This document shows, piece by piece, positions 20,564-36,166 of a stretch of DNA of 64,000 nucleotides. Under the pieces are notes generated by a model, which saw only the letters and a program-made list of their open reading frames with translations, had not been told where the DNA came from and ran no database searches. Position numbers and translations under genes: made by a program. The stretch comes from Deinococcus planocerae (GTDB lineage Bacteria > Deinococcota > Deinococci > Deinococcales > Deinococcaceae). The DNA is taken from contig NZ_PNOR01000024.1 in the NCBI RefSeq assembly GCF_002869765.1, positions 1 through 64,000 of the forward strand, read 5' to 3'. Position 1 is the first letter of the stretch. The number at the start of each line of letters is the position of its first letter.

Positions 20564-21844
20564 ATGCAACGCACCCTCATGGCGGCGGCTCTCCTGCTCG
20601 GCACGGCCTCGGCGGCGGACCTGCGCATCTACCCCAGCTTCACGGAAGTCCGCGAGCCCGTCCGCGCGACCGGCAACACGCTCTCCGTCATCCTGCCCGA
20701 GGCGGCCTATGCGGGCCTGATCCCCGGCACCCTCGACCTCGACGGCCTGACCTTCACCAGCGCGGTGCAGCGGCAGGAGGCGAACTGGCTCGCTTCTCTG
20801 GAGGGCAAGACCGTGTTCCTGCGGCGGGACGACGGGACGCAGGAGAGCGTGACCCTGATCCGCGCCCGTGACCTGCTGATCCGTGACGGCCAGGGCCGCT
20901 ACCGCACCGCGCGCTACGAGGACCTGGCCTTCGACGTGGCCCCGCCGCCCAACCCCCTCTCGCCCTCGCAGACGCTGACCTTCACGCTGCCGCAGCCCGG
21001 GACAGGCGCGTTGTCTTACCTCACCCGCGCGGTCACGTGGTCGCCGCGCTACACGCTGAAGGCGAGCACGACGGGCGCGCAGCTCTCGGCCCTCGCCGAC
21101 ATCCGCAACGCCACCGACCTCGCCTACGACGTGCGGGGAACCGAGCTGTACGCGGGCGACGTGAATATTCAGGGGGGACCGCCCGCGCCGTTCGCTGTGG
21201 AGACTCGGGCAACGGCGGCGGATGCTGCGGCTGGCGTCGTCGCTCCCGCCCCCAAGATCAACACCCTCGGCGAACTGCGCGGCCTGTACCGCTACGCCCT
21301 CTCCTCGCCCTTCACTCTCCCCGCCAACTCGGTCGTCACCCTGCCCTTCCTGACGCCGAAGCTCACGGCGTTCGAGCGGTACGCGGGCCTGAACACCTAC
21401 TTCACCCCGCAGAACTCCTCGGGCACCCTGAGCCGCTTCTACCGCCTGGGGGCCGACGAGCGCCTGCCCGGCGGGCCGCTGACCGTGCGCGAGGAGGGCC
21501 GCATCGTCGGGCAGACGACGATCTCCGAGACGGCCAAGGGCGCCGAGATCGAGTTCAGCCTGGGCGACGACCCGGACGTGCGCTTCGAGCGCGCGGTGCA
21601 GACGAACGTCAACCAGCGCAATGCCCAGGGCAACCCGGTCCGCACGACCTACCGGGTGACCTACACCTTCGAGAACGGCAAGGACCGTCCCGTCCGCGCC
21701 GAGGTGACCGAACGGGTGGGCGGGCGCCGGGTGAGCGTCGACGGCGTGGCGCGGGGCCAGAACGCCGCCGCCGAGCTGCGGGTGGACGTGCCCGCGAACG
21801 GGAGGGTCAGCCGGTCCTTTGTCCTCGTGGTGGACAATTCGTAA
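20564..21844 (+). CDS. Secreted DUF4139 domain protein
   Basis: This 426-aa protein has a clear signal peptide (MQRTLMAAALLLGTASA, cleaved near residue 17). The mature part has the features of DUF4139 proteins: 'YLTRAVTWSPRYTLKAST', 'LADIRNATDLAYDVRGTELYAGDV' and a C-terminal beta-rich half with 'YRVTYTFENGKDRPVRAEV'. The family is widespread and of unknown function; an outer-surface or periplasmic role is inferred from the signal. It is monocistronic and converges on the HD-GYP gene with only 32 bp between stops. Confidence 0.8.
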   Translation: MQRTLMAAALLLGTASAADLRIYPSFTEVREPVRATGNTLSVILPEAAYAGLIPGTLDLDGLTFTSAVQRQEANWLASLEGKTVFLRRDDGTQESVTLIRARDLLIRDGQGRYRTARYEDLAFDVAPPPNPLSPSQTLTFTLPQPGTGALSYLTRAVTWSPRYTLKASTTGAQLSALADIRNATDLAYDVRGTELYAGDVNIQGGPPAPFAVETRATAADAAAGVVAPAPKINTLGELRGLYRYALSSPFTLPANSVVTLPFLTPKLTAFERYAGLNTYFTPQNSSGTLSRFYRLGADERLPGGPLTVREEGRIVGQTTISETAKGAEIEFSLGDDPDVRFERAVQTNVNQRNAQGNPVRTTYRVTYTFENGKDRPVRAEVTERVGGRRVSVDGVARGQNAAAELRVDVPANGRVSRSFVLVVDNS

Positions 21845-21876
21845 CCGCCGGATGAGGCAATGGGGGGCGCAGGGCG

Positions 21877-23274
21877 TCAGGCGGGCTGCGCCATCTCCGC
21901 CCCCTGACGGTGCAGGCGCACGAAGGCCTCGACGATCCGGGGATCGAACTGGGTGCCCGCGCCCCGCTCCAGCTCGGCGAGGGCCCGCTCGGGAGGCCAC
22001 GGCGCCTTGTAGGGCCGCGCGCTCGTGAGGGCGTCGTACACGTCCACGACCGCGAAGAGCCGCGCCAGGGCCGGGACCGCCTCACCGCGCAGGCGGTCGG
22101 GGTACCCGGTGCCGTCCCAGCGCTCGTGGTGGTGGCGCACGATGCCCAGGACCTCGACCGGGAGGAAAGGCAGCCTCTCCAGCATGGAGTGCCCGATGGT
22201 CACGTGTTCCTCGATCACGGCGCGCTCCGCGGGGGTCAGGCGACCCGGCTTGAGGAGCACGGTGTCGGGGATGCCGAGCTTGCCGACGTCGTGGAGGTAG
22301 GCCCCGCGCCGCAGGAGTTCCTGGGCCTCCTCGCCGAGCCCCAGCGCCCGGGCGAGCGCCACGCTGAGTTCGGCCACGCGCAGGGTGTGGCCCTGGGTCT
22401 CGAAGTCGCGCTGCTCGAGTGCGAGCCCCAGCGCGAGCAGGGTGTGCTCGTGGGCGGCGCGCAGTTCCTGCACCGCCTGATGCTGGGCGAGCCGGGCCGC
22501 GAAGAGGCGCACCACCGCGTCGATCATCGTGCGCTGGGCGGAGGGAAAGGCGCGGCCACCGGGCCGTGACAGCAGGATCAGGGCGCAGACGTGGGGCTGC
22601 GGCTCGCCGAGGTGAACGGGAATCACGTCGATGACGCCGGAGACCCGCACGAGGGGGTGGTCCAGGCCGCGCAGGGTGATCCAGGTGTCGCCCGTGCTCC
22701 AACCCAGGGGGGCCAGGGCGGGCAGGGGCTGATGCAGGGCGGGCGCAAAGCCGCCGCTGGCCCCCAGCACCCGGGGCTCGTGGCCGATCCCGACGAGGGC
22801 GATGTCCTCGCTGACCCCCAGTTGTTCGAGGGCCCGCAGGGTCGCGGCCATGACCTCCGCGCTGCTCGCCGCGTGCGCGACCCGCAACCCGCCGACGTCC
22901 AGCGCCTGTAAGGTGCGCGCGAAATTGCGCTGTGCCCGCAGCTCGCGTTCGCGCAGCCACGCGATCACGACCAGAATCACGCTGCTGGCGATCAGACCCG
23001 TCAGCAGAAGGACCCACGGCTGGCCCGCATAGACCGTCAGCCGCAGCGGCAGCGAACTCAGGGCGCTCAGCGGCAATGTCCAGCGCAACCCCGCCCAGCC
23101 CTCGCGCCAGGTCCAGGGCAGCAGCAGGAAAATGACGAACACCATCACGCTGCCCGGTGGCCGCACCACCGCGCACGTCACCACGAACAGCGCGAGCGCC
23201 ACGAGGGTGAGGAGGCGGTAGGTGCCAGACGACGCGTGGAAACGGGACAGAAGGTGTCGCGCGGCAGCGAGCAT
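21877..23274 (-). CDS. Membrane HD-GYP domain protein (probable c-di-GMP phosphodiesterase)
   Basis: This 465-aa protein has three to four transmembrane helices in residues 15-105 and a GAF-like middle region (about 115-275). Its C-terminal HD-GYP domain shows 'QGHTLRVAELSVALA', 'AYLHDVGKLGIPD' near residue 325, 'HVTIGHSMLERLPFL', 'HHHERWDGTGYP' and 'FAVVDVYDALTSARPYK'. All metal-binding HD residues and the GYP motif are present, so hydrolysis of cyclic di-GMP (or a related cyclic dinucleotide) is expected. The middle region may sense a ligand. It is monocistronic. The start has no convincing ribosome site. Confidence 0.88.
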   Translation of the reverse strand: MLAAARHLLSRFHASSGTYRLLTLVALALFVVTCAVVRPPGSVMVFVIFLLLPWTWREGWAGLRWTLPLSALSSLPLRLTVYAGQPWVLLLTGLIASSVILVVIAWLRERELRAQRNFARTLQALDVGGLRVAHAASSAEVMAATLRALEQLGVSEDIALVGIGHEPRVLGASGGFAPALHQPLPALAPLGWSTGDTWITLRGLDHPLVRVSGVIDVIPVHLGEPQPHVCALILLSRPGGRAFPSAQRTMIDAVVRLFAARLAQHQAVQELRAAHEHTLLALGLALEQRDFETQGHTLRVAELSVALARALGLGEEAQELLRRGAYLHDVGKLGIPDTVLLKPGRLTPAERAVIEEHVTIGHSMLERLPFLPVEVLGIVRHHHERWDGTGYPDRLRGEAVPALARLFAVVDVYDALTSARPYKAPWPPERALAELERGAGTQFDPRIVEAFVRLHRQGAEMAQPA

Positions 23275-23409
23275 GACAGGCCGGACAGTACCACCCGGAC
23301 GATCACAGCCTTCTCACATTTAAGGGTCCCGGGTCTTGACCTGGAGCCGAGTCGTAGCCTCCCCACGCTGGCGACCAGCACAAGCCGTGTGCCGCACGTC
23401 CCGCTGTCC

Positions 23410-24158
23410 TTAGACGATGCCCTCCAGGTATTCCCGCACGTCTGCCTTCACGGGCATGAAGTAGGCGTGGTGGTCCCTTCCTCGCGCGAACGCCAGCATC
23501 TGCGCGGCGAAACGGCGGTTCCACTCCAGGGTCGGCTCGAAGGTGCGGGGAAAGACCGCGTGGTTGCGGGCGCGCCAGTAATTGAGGGTGCTTTCCGTCA
23601 GCACCGTCGTCGCCCCCCACCACACCTCGGCGTCCCCCGGGATGAGGTCGGCGTAGGCGTCCATCAGACGCAGGTCGAAAAAGGGCTGGGTGAAAAAGCC
23701 GCAGGCCCCGGCGTCGAGCTTGCGCTCCAGGTAGTCGCGCTCCCGGGCGAAGCTCTGGCGGTAGGGGTCCAGCCCCGCGTAGACCCGGATATGCGGCAGC
23801 TCGCGCCGGAAGCGGCGGATGGCCTGCACCGCGTCCACGTCGTAGACCTTCGCGCTCATGTCGGCGGGCGCGTCCCCGGTGATGATCAGCACCTCGTCGA
23901 TGCCCGCCGCGTCCAGCGTCCCTGCCATCGCCAGCGGTTCGCGAGGGTTGAAGTCCACCGACCGGACGTGGGGAATCGCCCGGTAGCGGGGCCGGGCCAG
24001 CGCGCACCCCTGCCACGAGCGGGTCGAGTAGCGGGTCAGGTCGGGGATGTTCACCGTATCCACGGCGGGGAGGTGCTGCGCCACGACCTCCAGCTCGGCG
24101 CGCAGGCCGCTGCGGGAACGGGGGACGAGTTCGACGGAGACGCGGGTGGGGCTGGCGG

Positions 24159-24162
<4 letters not shown>
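23410..24162 (-). CDS. metF: Methylenetetrahydrofolate reductase-like protein MetF
   Basis: The family reduces 5,10-methylene-THF to 5-methyl-THF, the methyl donor for MetH. The 250-aa product shows the TIM-barrel flavoprotein features: '[20 protein letters not shown]', '[10 protein letters not shown]', '[13 protein letters not shown]' and '[19 protein letters not shown]'. It is about 30-40 residues shorter than typical MetF. The GTG at 24162 overlaps the metH stop (GTGA) and is the only start that keeps the overlap, so metH-metF form one translation unit. Placement behind the SAM riboswitch and next to MetH supports the role. Confidence 0.85.
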
Positions 24163-27911
<3,749 letters not shown>

Positions 27912-27928
27912 TCCAATCACCCCGGTCG

Positions 27929-27962
27929 AAAAACGGGCCGCCTTCACCCTCTCAGCAGCCCG
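27929..27962 (-). terminator. Leader terminator just before metH (riboswitch expression platform)
   Basis: On the minus strand CGGGC (27962-27958) and GCCCG (27938-27934) close a loop of about 19 nt and are directly followed by five Us (27933-27929). It lies only 17 bp before the metH ATG and about 55 nt after the riboswitch, the right place for SAM-induced premature termination. Confidence 0.6.
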
Positions 27963-28016
27963 TGAAACCTCGAATGCGCCCTCTAGCGCCGCCTCTGGGC
28001 CATCGCCTCCCGCCGC

Positions 28017-28129
28017 GCCATCGTTGGCCGCGTATGGCAGGAGCTTTCCCGTGGAGCACCGCTGCCGTGATGGGGGCCGGTTGCCGCGCCGTCAGTGGGC
28101 AGGAAATTCCCTCGGGCGCTCTGGATGGC
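28017..28129 (-). ncRNA. SAM-I (S-box) riboswitch
   Basis: Read on the minus strand, the leader has the SAM-I core in order. P1 is closed by GCCATC (28129-28124) with GATGGC (28022-28017). Then come CCAGAG and P2, formed by GCGCC and GGCGC, with the kink-turn bases GAGGGA and ACTGA. Then come the hallmark GGCAACC, P3, GGTGC and CTCCTGCC. Its position before metH and a downstream hairpin-U-run terminator fit SAM-dependent repression. The P4 arm is less clear than the rest. A covariance-model search with the SAM-I family would settle the class. Confidence 0.8.
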
Positions 28130-28152
28130 CGTGCCAGCGGCACGACGTAAGG

Positions 28153-28158
28153 AGGATA
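28153..28158 (-). promoter_or_regulatory. -10 of the metH leader transcript
   Basis: TATCCT on the minus strand lies about 25 bp upstream of the riboswitch P1. No consensus -35 is visible. Confidence 0.4.
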
Positions 28159-28299
28159 GCGCGGGATGGGGCGGGGAGAAGGTGGGGAAGGGCAGACAAG
28201 GAGGCAAGCTCCTCACCACACATGCTCTCCGAGGTCAACCCCTATTGGGGGTGTCGCATGTCGTCAAATCAGGATGAGAGGAAGTGGGTACGATAAGTT

Positions 28300-28935
28300 G
28301 TGGATGACTTTTACGCAGAGCATAAAAAGGAGTGGCGCCAATACTACGACCTTGCCAAAAGTTTGAGAAACTGGTCCGTGTTCCTGATTTTAGCAGCTTT
28401 TATATTGAGTTTGTTCTCTGTATCCGACCTAAGAAGCCCGAGTTATTCAAATACCGTCACAGTTCCGACTTACATAAAATATCCTGCTGGATATTTCAAA
28501 TCATCTGGAGAACAAAAAGCGTCGGCTCGCGTCAGGAGCGTGGAAATAGAGCTTCAGAAGGGCTCCTACGAAAATTACATATATTCTGTCAGAAGTGCTT
28601 GTATACCAATATACTATCTCATCCTATTCACGCTGATACTCATATCTTCGCTGCTCTACATCAACAGTCATACAAAGCTTTCATCGCACACGATGAAACT
28701 ACTTTCAATAACGTTGTTTGTTGGATTTGCATTTCATTTTATAGATTCAATGATGATAAAACCAAGAGTGCTTTCTGGGATACAGTTTGCAGAATTGCAA
28801 GTGAGGGTAGGTGACATTGGGGAGGATAGTTATTACTTCTACATTATCTTCTTCGTGGCAGCCATTTCGACTTGGGAAGCATCGAAAAAAGTTGCTGGGA
28901 TGAACTTGACCTACCCGGCGTCTCAACCCATGTAA
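28300..28935 (+). CDS. AT-rich orphan membrane protein
   Basis: This 211-aa protein has four hydrophobic helices (about residues 24-43, 98-118, 131-150 and 176-193). It lacks recognisable motifs. The gene is strikingly AT-rich in a GC-rich genome, uses codons such as ATA, TTA and AAA that its neighbours avoid, and stands alone between metH and pheA. Horizontal acquisition is the likely explanation. A TACGAT hexamer five bases before the GTG start gives it a host-like leaderless promoter. No mobility gene or repeat flanks it. I do not recognise a family; small AT-rich membrane proteins can be toxin or defence effectors, but nothing here proves that. Confidence 0.65.
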   Translation: MDDFYAEHKKEWRQYYDLAKSLRNWSVFLILAAFILSLFSVSDLRSPSYSNTVTVPTYIKYPAGYFKSSGEQKASARVRSVEIELQKGSYENYIYSVRSACIPIYYLILFTLILISSLLYINSHTKLSSHTMKLLSITLFVGFAFHFIDSMMIKPRVLSGIQFAELQVRVGDIGEDSYYFYIIFFVAAISTWEASKKVAGMNLTYPASQPM

Positions 28936-28963
28936 GTGCCGTGGAGAAGTAAAATGCTTACCC

Positions 28964-29860
<897 letters not shown>

Positions 29861-29929
29861 GGGGGCAGGCTAGCGTATCGGTCCGTGGAGAGGGCTGAAC
29901 CCCGTCCTCGCCTGAACTAGACTGCCGGG

Positions 29930-31351
29930 GTGTCCCCCGTCACCCCTGACCCCGTGCTCGACCTCGACGCCGCCTCGCTGAGCGGGGCCACGCGCCGGGG
30001 CGACCTGACCGCGCTGGAAGTCACCCGCGTGTATCTCAAGCGCCTGCACGCCCACAACCCGCGTCTGCGCGCCGTCATCACCGTCAGCGAATCGGCGGAG
30101 GCGGACGCCACCCGGCTCGACGCCTTGCCCCCCGAGCGGCGCGGTCCCCTGCACGGCCTCCCCATCCTGATCAAGGACAACATCGACGTGGCGGGCCTGC
30201 CGACCACGGCGGGGAGCCTGCTGATGACCCGGCACATTCCGACCCAGGACGCCCCCCTCGTCGCCCGTCTCCGCGCCGCCGGGGCCGTCATCCTCGGCAA
30301 GGCGAACCTGACCGAGTGGGCGAACTTCATGACGCTGGGGATGCCGAACGGGTACTCCGGGGCGGGCGGGCAGACGGTGAATCCCTGGGGCGAGGGGCTG
30401 GACACGGGCGGGTCGTCGAGCGGGAGCGGCGTGGCGGTCGCCGCCCGGCTGTGTGTGGCCGCGGTCGGCACCGAGACGAGCGGGAGCATCCTCAGCCCGG
30501 CGCAGCAGAGCGGGGTGATCGGCCACAAGCCCACCGTCGGCCTGATTCCACGCACGGGCGTGGTGCCCATCTCCCACAGCCAGGACACCGCCGGGCCGAT
30601 CACCCGCTCCGCCCGCGACGCCGCCCTCCTCCTCTCGGTGATGGCCGGTCCCGACGACGCCGATCCGGCGAGCCGCCTCCTGCCCGTCCCCAACCTCACC
30701 CTGCGTCCGGGGGCCCTCAAGGGGGCGGAGATCGGTGTGCTGCGCGACCCGCCCGGCTCTCCCGTGTCGGAGGAGGAGCGCTCCTCCCTCGCCCGCGCGG
30801 AGGAGGCCCTGCGGGAAGGGGGTGCGACTCTGCGCGACGTGACCCTCCCCACCGCCGACGAGCTGGGCGGCTGGCACTTCGAGGTCCTCGTGTACGAGTT
30901 CAAGCATGACCTGAATGCCTACCTCGCGGGCGTGAAGGACGGCCCCCGCAGCCTCGCGGAAGTCATCGAGGCGAACGACGCCGATCCAGAGCGCCTCCAG
31001 CGGTACGGGCAGGCGCTCCTGTACGCGGCCCAGGGCACGCGCGGCGACCTGAGCGAGCGGGCGTACCGGGAGGCGCGGGCGCGCGACCTCGACCTCACCC
31101 GGACGCGCGGCCTCGACCCCCTCTTCGCCCTGGGGCTCGACGCGCTGCTGTGGCCGGGCCTGCACGGGTACGCGGTGGGCGCCAAGGCGGGCTACCCCAG
31201 CGTCACGGTGCCCACCGGCCCCCACGAGGGCGCCCCCACCGGCATCCTCCTGACCGGCCCCGCCGGGAGCGACGGGCGGCTGCTCTCGCTCGCCGCCGAC
31301 CTGAACACCCGGCTTGGCGGCGTGCAGTTCCCGCCCGACGCCCCGGCTTGA
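29930..31351 (+). CDS. Amidase signature family protein
   Basis: This 473-aa hydrolase has the Ser-cisSer-Lys catalytic triad: Lys in '[20 protein letters not shown]' near residue 84, the cis-Ser and nucleophile Ser in '[15 protein letters not shown]' and '[13 protein letters not shown]' near residues 165-190. It resembles broad-specificity amidases and peptide amidases more than GatA, because it stands alone without GatB/GatC and lacks a C-terminal GatA-type extension. The substrate is unknown. TAGACT lies six bases before the GTG (29918-29923), and the gene diverges from pheA with both -10 elements in the 69-bp gap. Its stop region contains the tRNA-Val -35. Confidence 0.85.
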   Translation: MSPVTPDPVLDLDAASLSGATRRGDLTALEVTRVYLKRLHAHNPRLRAVITVSESAEADATRLDALPPERRGPLHGLPILIKDNIDVAGLPTTAGSLLMTRHIPTQDAPLVARLRAAGAVILGKANLTEWANFMTLGMPNGYSGAGGQTVNPWGEGLDTGGSSSGSGVAVAARLCVAAVGTETSGSILSPAQQSGVIGHKPTVGLIPRTGVVPISHSQDTAGPITRSARDAALLLSVMAGPDDADPASRLLPVPNLTLRPGALKGAEIGVLRDPPGSPVSEEERSSLARAEEALREGGATLRDVTLPTADELGGWHFEVLVYEFKHDLNAYLAGVKDGPRSLAEVIEANDADPERLQRYGQALLYAAQGTRGDLSERAYREARARDLDLTRTRGLDPLFALGLDALLWPGLHGYAVGAKAGYPSVTVPTGPHEGAPTGILLTGPAGSDGRLLSLAADLNTRLGGVQFPPDAPA

Positions 31352-31376
31352 CCCCCCGCCCCCGCCCGTCTAGCAT
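31348..31376 (+). promoter_or_regulatory. tRNA-Val promoter
   Basis: TTGACC (31348-31353) and TAGCAT (31371-31376) are 17 bp apart and about 28 bp upstream of the tRNA. The hexamers are identical to those of the tRNA-Leu promoter, and again the -35 overlaps the upstream gene's stop. Confidence 0.75.
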
Positions 31377-31404
31377 GGGCGGGCTCTCCTCTCGGGGAGG
31401 GTGG

Positions 31405-31479
31405 GGGCGGTTAGCTCAGCGGTAGAGCGTTCGCCTTACAAGCGAAGGGTCGGGGGATCGTAACCCTCACCGCCCACCA
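31405..31479 (+). tRNA. tRNA-Val (anticodon UAC) with unusual T loop
   Basis: GGGCGGT pairs with ACCGCCC and an ACCA end is encoded. The anticodon stem TTCGC/GCGAA encloses CTTACAA, giving anticodon TAC for GUA/GUG valine codons. The D arm is normal. The T stem is GGGGG/CCCTC, but the T loop reads ATCGTAA instead of a TTCRANN type: positions 54 and 58 are A and T, the reverse of the normal T54-A58 pair. It is otherwise complete and has its own promoter and terminator, so it is probably functional, but the loop deserves checking. Confidence 0.88.
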
Positions 31480-31482
31480 GAC

Positions 31483-31508
31483 GCCTCACCCCCGGGTGGG
31501 GCTCTTTA
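31483..31508. terminator. Terminator after tRNA-Val and opposing Hsp20 gene
   Basis: GCCTCACCC (31483-31491) and GGGTGGGGC (31494-31502) pair with one wobble and are followed by TCTTT. It sits between the tRNA and the convergent hsp20 stop. Confidence 0.75.
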
Positions 31509-31901
31509 CGCCTCCCCCGCCTCGCTGGCATTCACGTCGATGGTGGGGTGGCGTTTTTCGAAGCGCACGCTCAGGACCCCGGTGTGCAGGCTGGCCTCCC
31601 CCGTCTGCGGCAAGACGGGCTGCGGAAAGCGCAGGGTGCGGGTAAACGTGCCGCTCGGGCGCTCGGCCTGGAGGGTGGGGCGGATGGCGTCGCGGCGGCC
31701 CGCCACCGTCACCGTGTCGCCGTCCTCCTGAAGTTCGAGGCACTCGGGGTCCACGCCGGGCACGTCGAGCAGCAGGGTGAGGTGGGTGTCGCCGTCCACC
31801 CAGTCGGCGGGCGGAGTCCAGGGCACCTCGGCGCCCAGCGTCTCGGCCTCCTCCCGGAGGGTCATGAGCTGCTGAAGGCGGGCAAGAACCGGCTCGTTCA
31901 T
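31506..31901 (-). CDS. Small heat shock protein, Hsp20/alpha-crystallin family
   Basis: This 131-aa chaperone-like protein has an alpha-crystallin domain in residues about 33-120: 'HLTLLLDVPGVDPECLEL', 'DGDTVTVAGRRD' and the end-of-domain 'GTFTRTLRFPQPVLPQ' followed by 'LHTGVLSVRFEKRHPT'. The C-terminal I/L-X-I/L anchor is weak, and the N-terminal arm is short (about 32 residues), so oligomers may be small. The ATG at 31901 follows TACCGT (minus strand, 31914-31909) by seven bases. The 37-bp gap to miaA holds two divergent leaderless promoters. Confidence 0.88.
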   Translation of the reverse strand: MNEPVLARLQQLMTLREEAETLGAEVPWTPPADWVDGDTHLTLLLDVPGVDPECLELQEDGDTVTVAGRRDAIRPTLQAERPSGTFTRTLRFPQPVLPQTGEASLHTGVLSVRFEKRHPTIDVNASEAGEA

Positions 31902-31938
31902 GCCCCCCACGGTAGCACCGCCCCCTAGAATCCCGCGT

Positions 31939-32847
31939 GTGACGCCTGCCCCGATTCCCCTCCTCACCGCCCCCACGGCGGCGGGCAAGACGGCCCTCGC
32001 CCTGGAGGTCGGAGGGGAGTTTGGCCTGGAGATCGTCGCCGCCGACGCCTTCACCGTCTACCGGGGCCTGGACATCGGCACCGCCAAGCCCACCCCGGAG
32101 GAGCGCGCCGCCGTGCCCCACCACCTCCTCGACGTGGCCGACGTGACGGAGGACTACGACGTGGCCCGCTACGCGCGGGAGGCCGAGGCCGCCATCCATG
32201 ACGTGCTCGCGCGGGGCCGCGTGCCGCTCGTCGTGGGGGGGACGGGCTTTTACCTCTCCGCCCTCGCGCGCGGGCTGCCCCTCACCCCGCCCGCCGACCC
32301 CATCACACGGGCGGAGGTGGAGGCCGAGCTTGCCGCGCGCGGTCTGGACGCCCTCCTCGCCGAGGTGGAAACGCGAAATCCCGCCGAGGCCGCCCGGCTT
32401 CAAGGCAACCCCCGCCGGGTCGTCCGCGCCCTGGAGGTCTACCGCCGCACGGGCCGCTTTCCGGGCGAGTTCGGCCACCGCCCGCCCGCCTTCTCCTCCC
32501 GCGTCTTCGCCTTCCCCCGCCCCTGGCCGGAGTTGGAGGCGCGCATCGCGGCCCGTGTGGAGACGATGCTGACGAGCGGCTGGCCCGGGGAAGCGGCCTG
32601 GCTCGCCTCCCGGGTTCCGCCCGACCTCACGCCCCGCCCGACCGCGTGGCAGGCGCTCGGCTACCGGGAGGCGCTGGCCGTTCATCAGGGCACCCTCACG
32701 CCGGAGGAGGCCGCCCGGAGCATTTCCCTCGCCACCCGGGGGTACGCCAAGCGGCAGCTCACCTGGACGCGGACGCAACTCGGCGCCCCTCCCACCTCCC
32801 CGGGCGAGGCGGCGCAGGCCCTGCGGACGTTCCTGAAGACGCGCTAG
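31939..32847 (+). CDS. miaA: tRNA dimethylallyltransferase MiaA
   Basis: MiaA adds a dimethylallyl group to A37 of tRNAs that read UNN codons. The 302-aa product starts with the P-loop '[15 protein letters not shown]', then '[17 protein letters not shown]' and '[20 protein letters not shown]', followed by 'TWTRTQLG' near the C-terminus. In the DSRQVY motif of other MiaA proteins, this one has DAFTVY, so the Ser-Arg-Gln part is replaced while the catalytic Asp remains. The GTG at 31939 is chosen because TAGAAT (31926-31931) is seven bases upstream and the P-loop follows at once. It is divergent from hsp20. Confidence 0.93.
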   Translation: MTPAPIPLLTAPTAAGKTALALEVGGEFGLEIVAADAFTVYRGLDIGTAKPTPEERAAVPHHLLDVADVTEDYDVARYAREAEAAIHDVLARGRVPLVVGGTGFYLSALARGLPLTPPADPITRAEVEAELAARGLDALLAEVETRNPAEAARLQGNPRRVVRALEVYRRTGRFPGEFGHRPPAFSSRVFAFPRPWPELEARIAARVETMLTSGWPGEAAWLASRVPPDLTPRPTAWQALGYREALAVHQGTLTPEEAARSISLATRGYAKRQLTWTRTQLGAPPTSPGEAAQALRTFLKTR

Positions 32848-33037
32848 GTCCGGCTCCCGTCTCCACGAGTTCTTCACCTTCCGCCTGTCCATTCAGGCAG
32901 GCGGCAGGCTGGGCGGCCCGAGCCTTTACACTGGCAGGCGAGCAACACTGTCAGCGAGGTTTCCCGCGTTCCCCGTCCACGGGCCCGTCCGGTCCGGTCT
33001 CGCGCTATTCCCGGTCTTTCCCAGGGGAGGTCACGAC

Positions 33038-34279
<1,242 letters not shown>

Positions 34280-34286
34280 AAAGGCA

Positions 34287-34405
34287 GTCAGTGGGAAGTG
34301 GTCAGTGGTGAGTGGTTGAAAGAAGAAGAGAGGAAGGTGGGCTATCCCAGTCGGATTGGCCCACCTTCCTCTTGTTCTACTCACCACTTCCTACCGACCA
34401 CTTCC
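34287..34405. repeat. Inverted pair of heptamer-repeat arrays flanking a hairpin
   Basis: On the plus strand four tandem 7-mers of the type GTCAGTG / GGAAGTG occupy 34287-34314. Four 7-mers of the same family, inverted, occupy 34378-34405, directly after the mutase stop. Between them is a perfect 13-bp stem (34330-34342 with 34359-34371). Similar units recur at 50732-50807. The element fills the whole convergent intergenic region. Confidence 0.75.
34330..34376. terminator. Terminator inside the heptamer element
   Basis: GAGGAAGGTGGGC and its exact complement form a 13-bp stem with a 16-nt loop, followed by TTGTT on the plus strand. It probably terminates both glgC and the convergent mutase gene. 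Confidence 0.7.
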
Positions 34406-34407
34406 CA

Positions 34408-36054
<1,647 letters not shown>

Positions 36055-36077
36055 GGGCACCTCGGGAGGGGAGGAAA

Positions 36078-36105
36078 CGAACGCTCGTTAGGTAGGGACA
36101 GCGTA
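36078..36105 (-). promoter_or_regulatory. Promoter -10 and TetR-type operator of the acyl-CoA mutase gene
   Basis: A -10 TACGCT (minus strand, 36105-36100) is followed within 9 bp by the near-palindrome CGAACGCTCGTTAG (36078-36091), which would cover +2 to +15 of the transcript. It fits the pattern CNAACGNNCGTTNG, which I recall as the site of the phenylacetyl-CoA-responsive TetR repressor PaaR of Thermus. A repressor released by an acyl-CoA is the likely regulator. Confidence 0.55.
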
Positions 36106-36166
36106 GCAAAGTCGCCGCGCCATCTGGCGGATGCTGGCGCCGCGGGTTCGCCCTACCCTGGACCGA

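Noticed and set aside
28228..28243. Terminator (ACCCC-TATT-GGGGGT) upstream of the AT-rich gene
   Set aside because: The stem is only 5 bp and there is no T run; it may be incidental.
34287..34405. CRISPR array
   Set aside because: Units are 7 bp, contiguous and degenerate, without unique spacers, and no cas gene is present.
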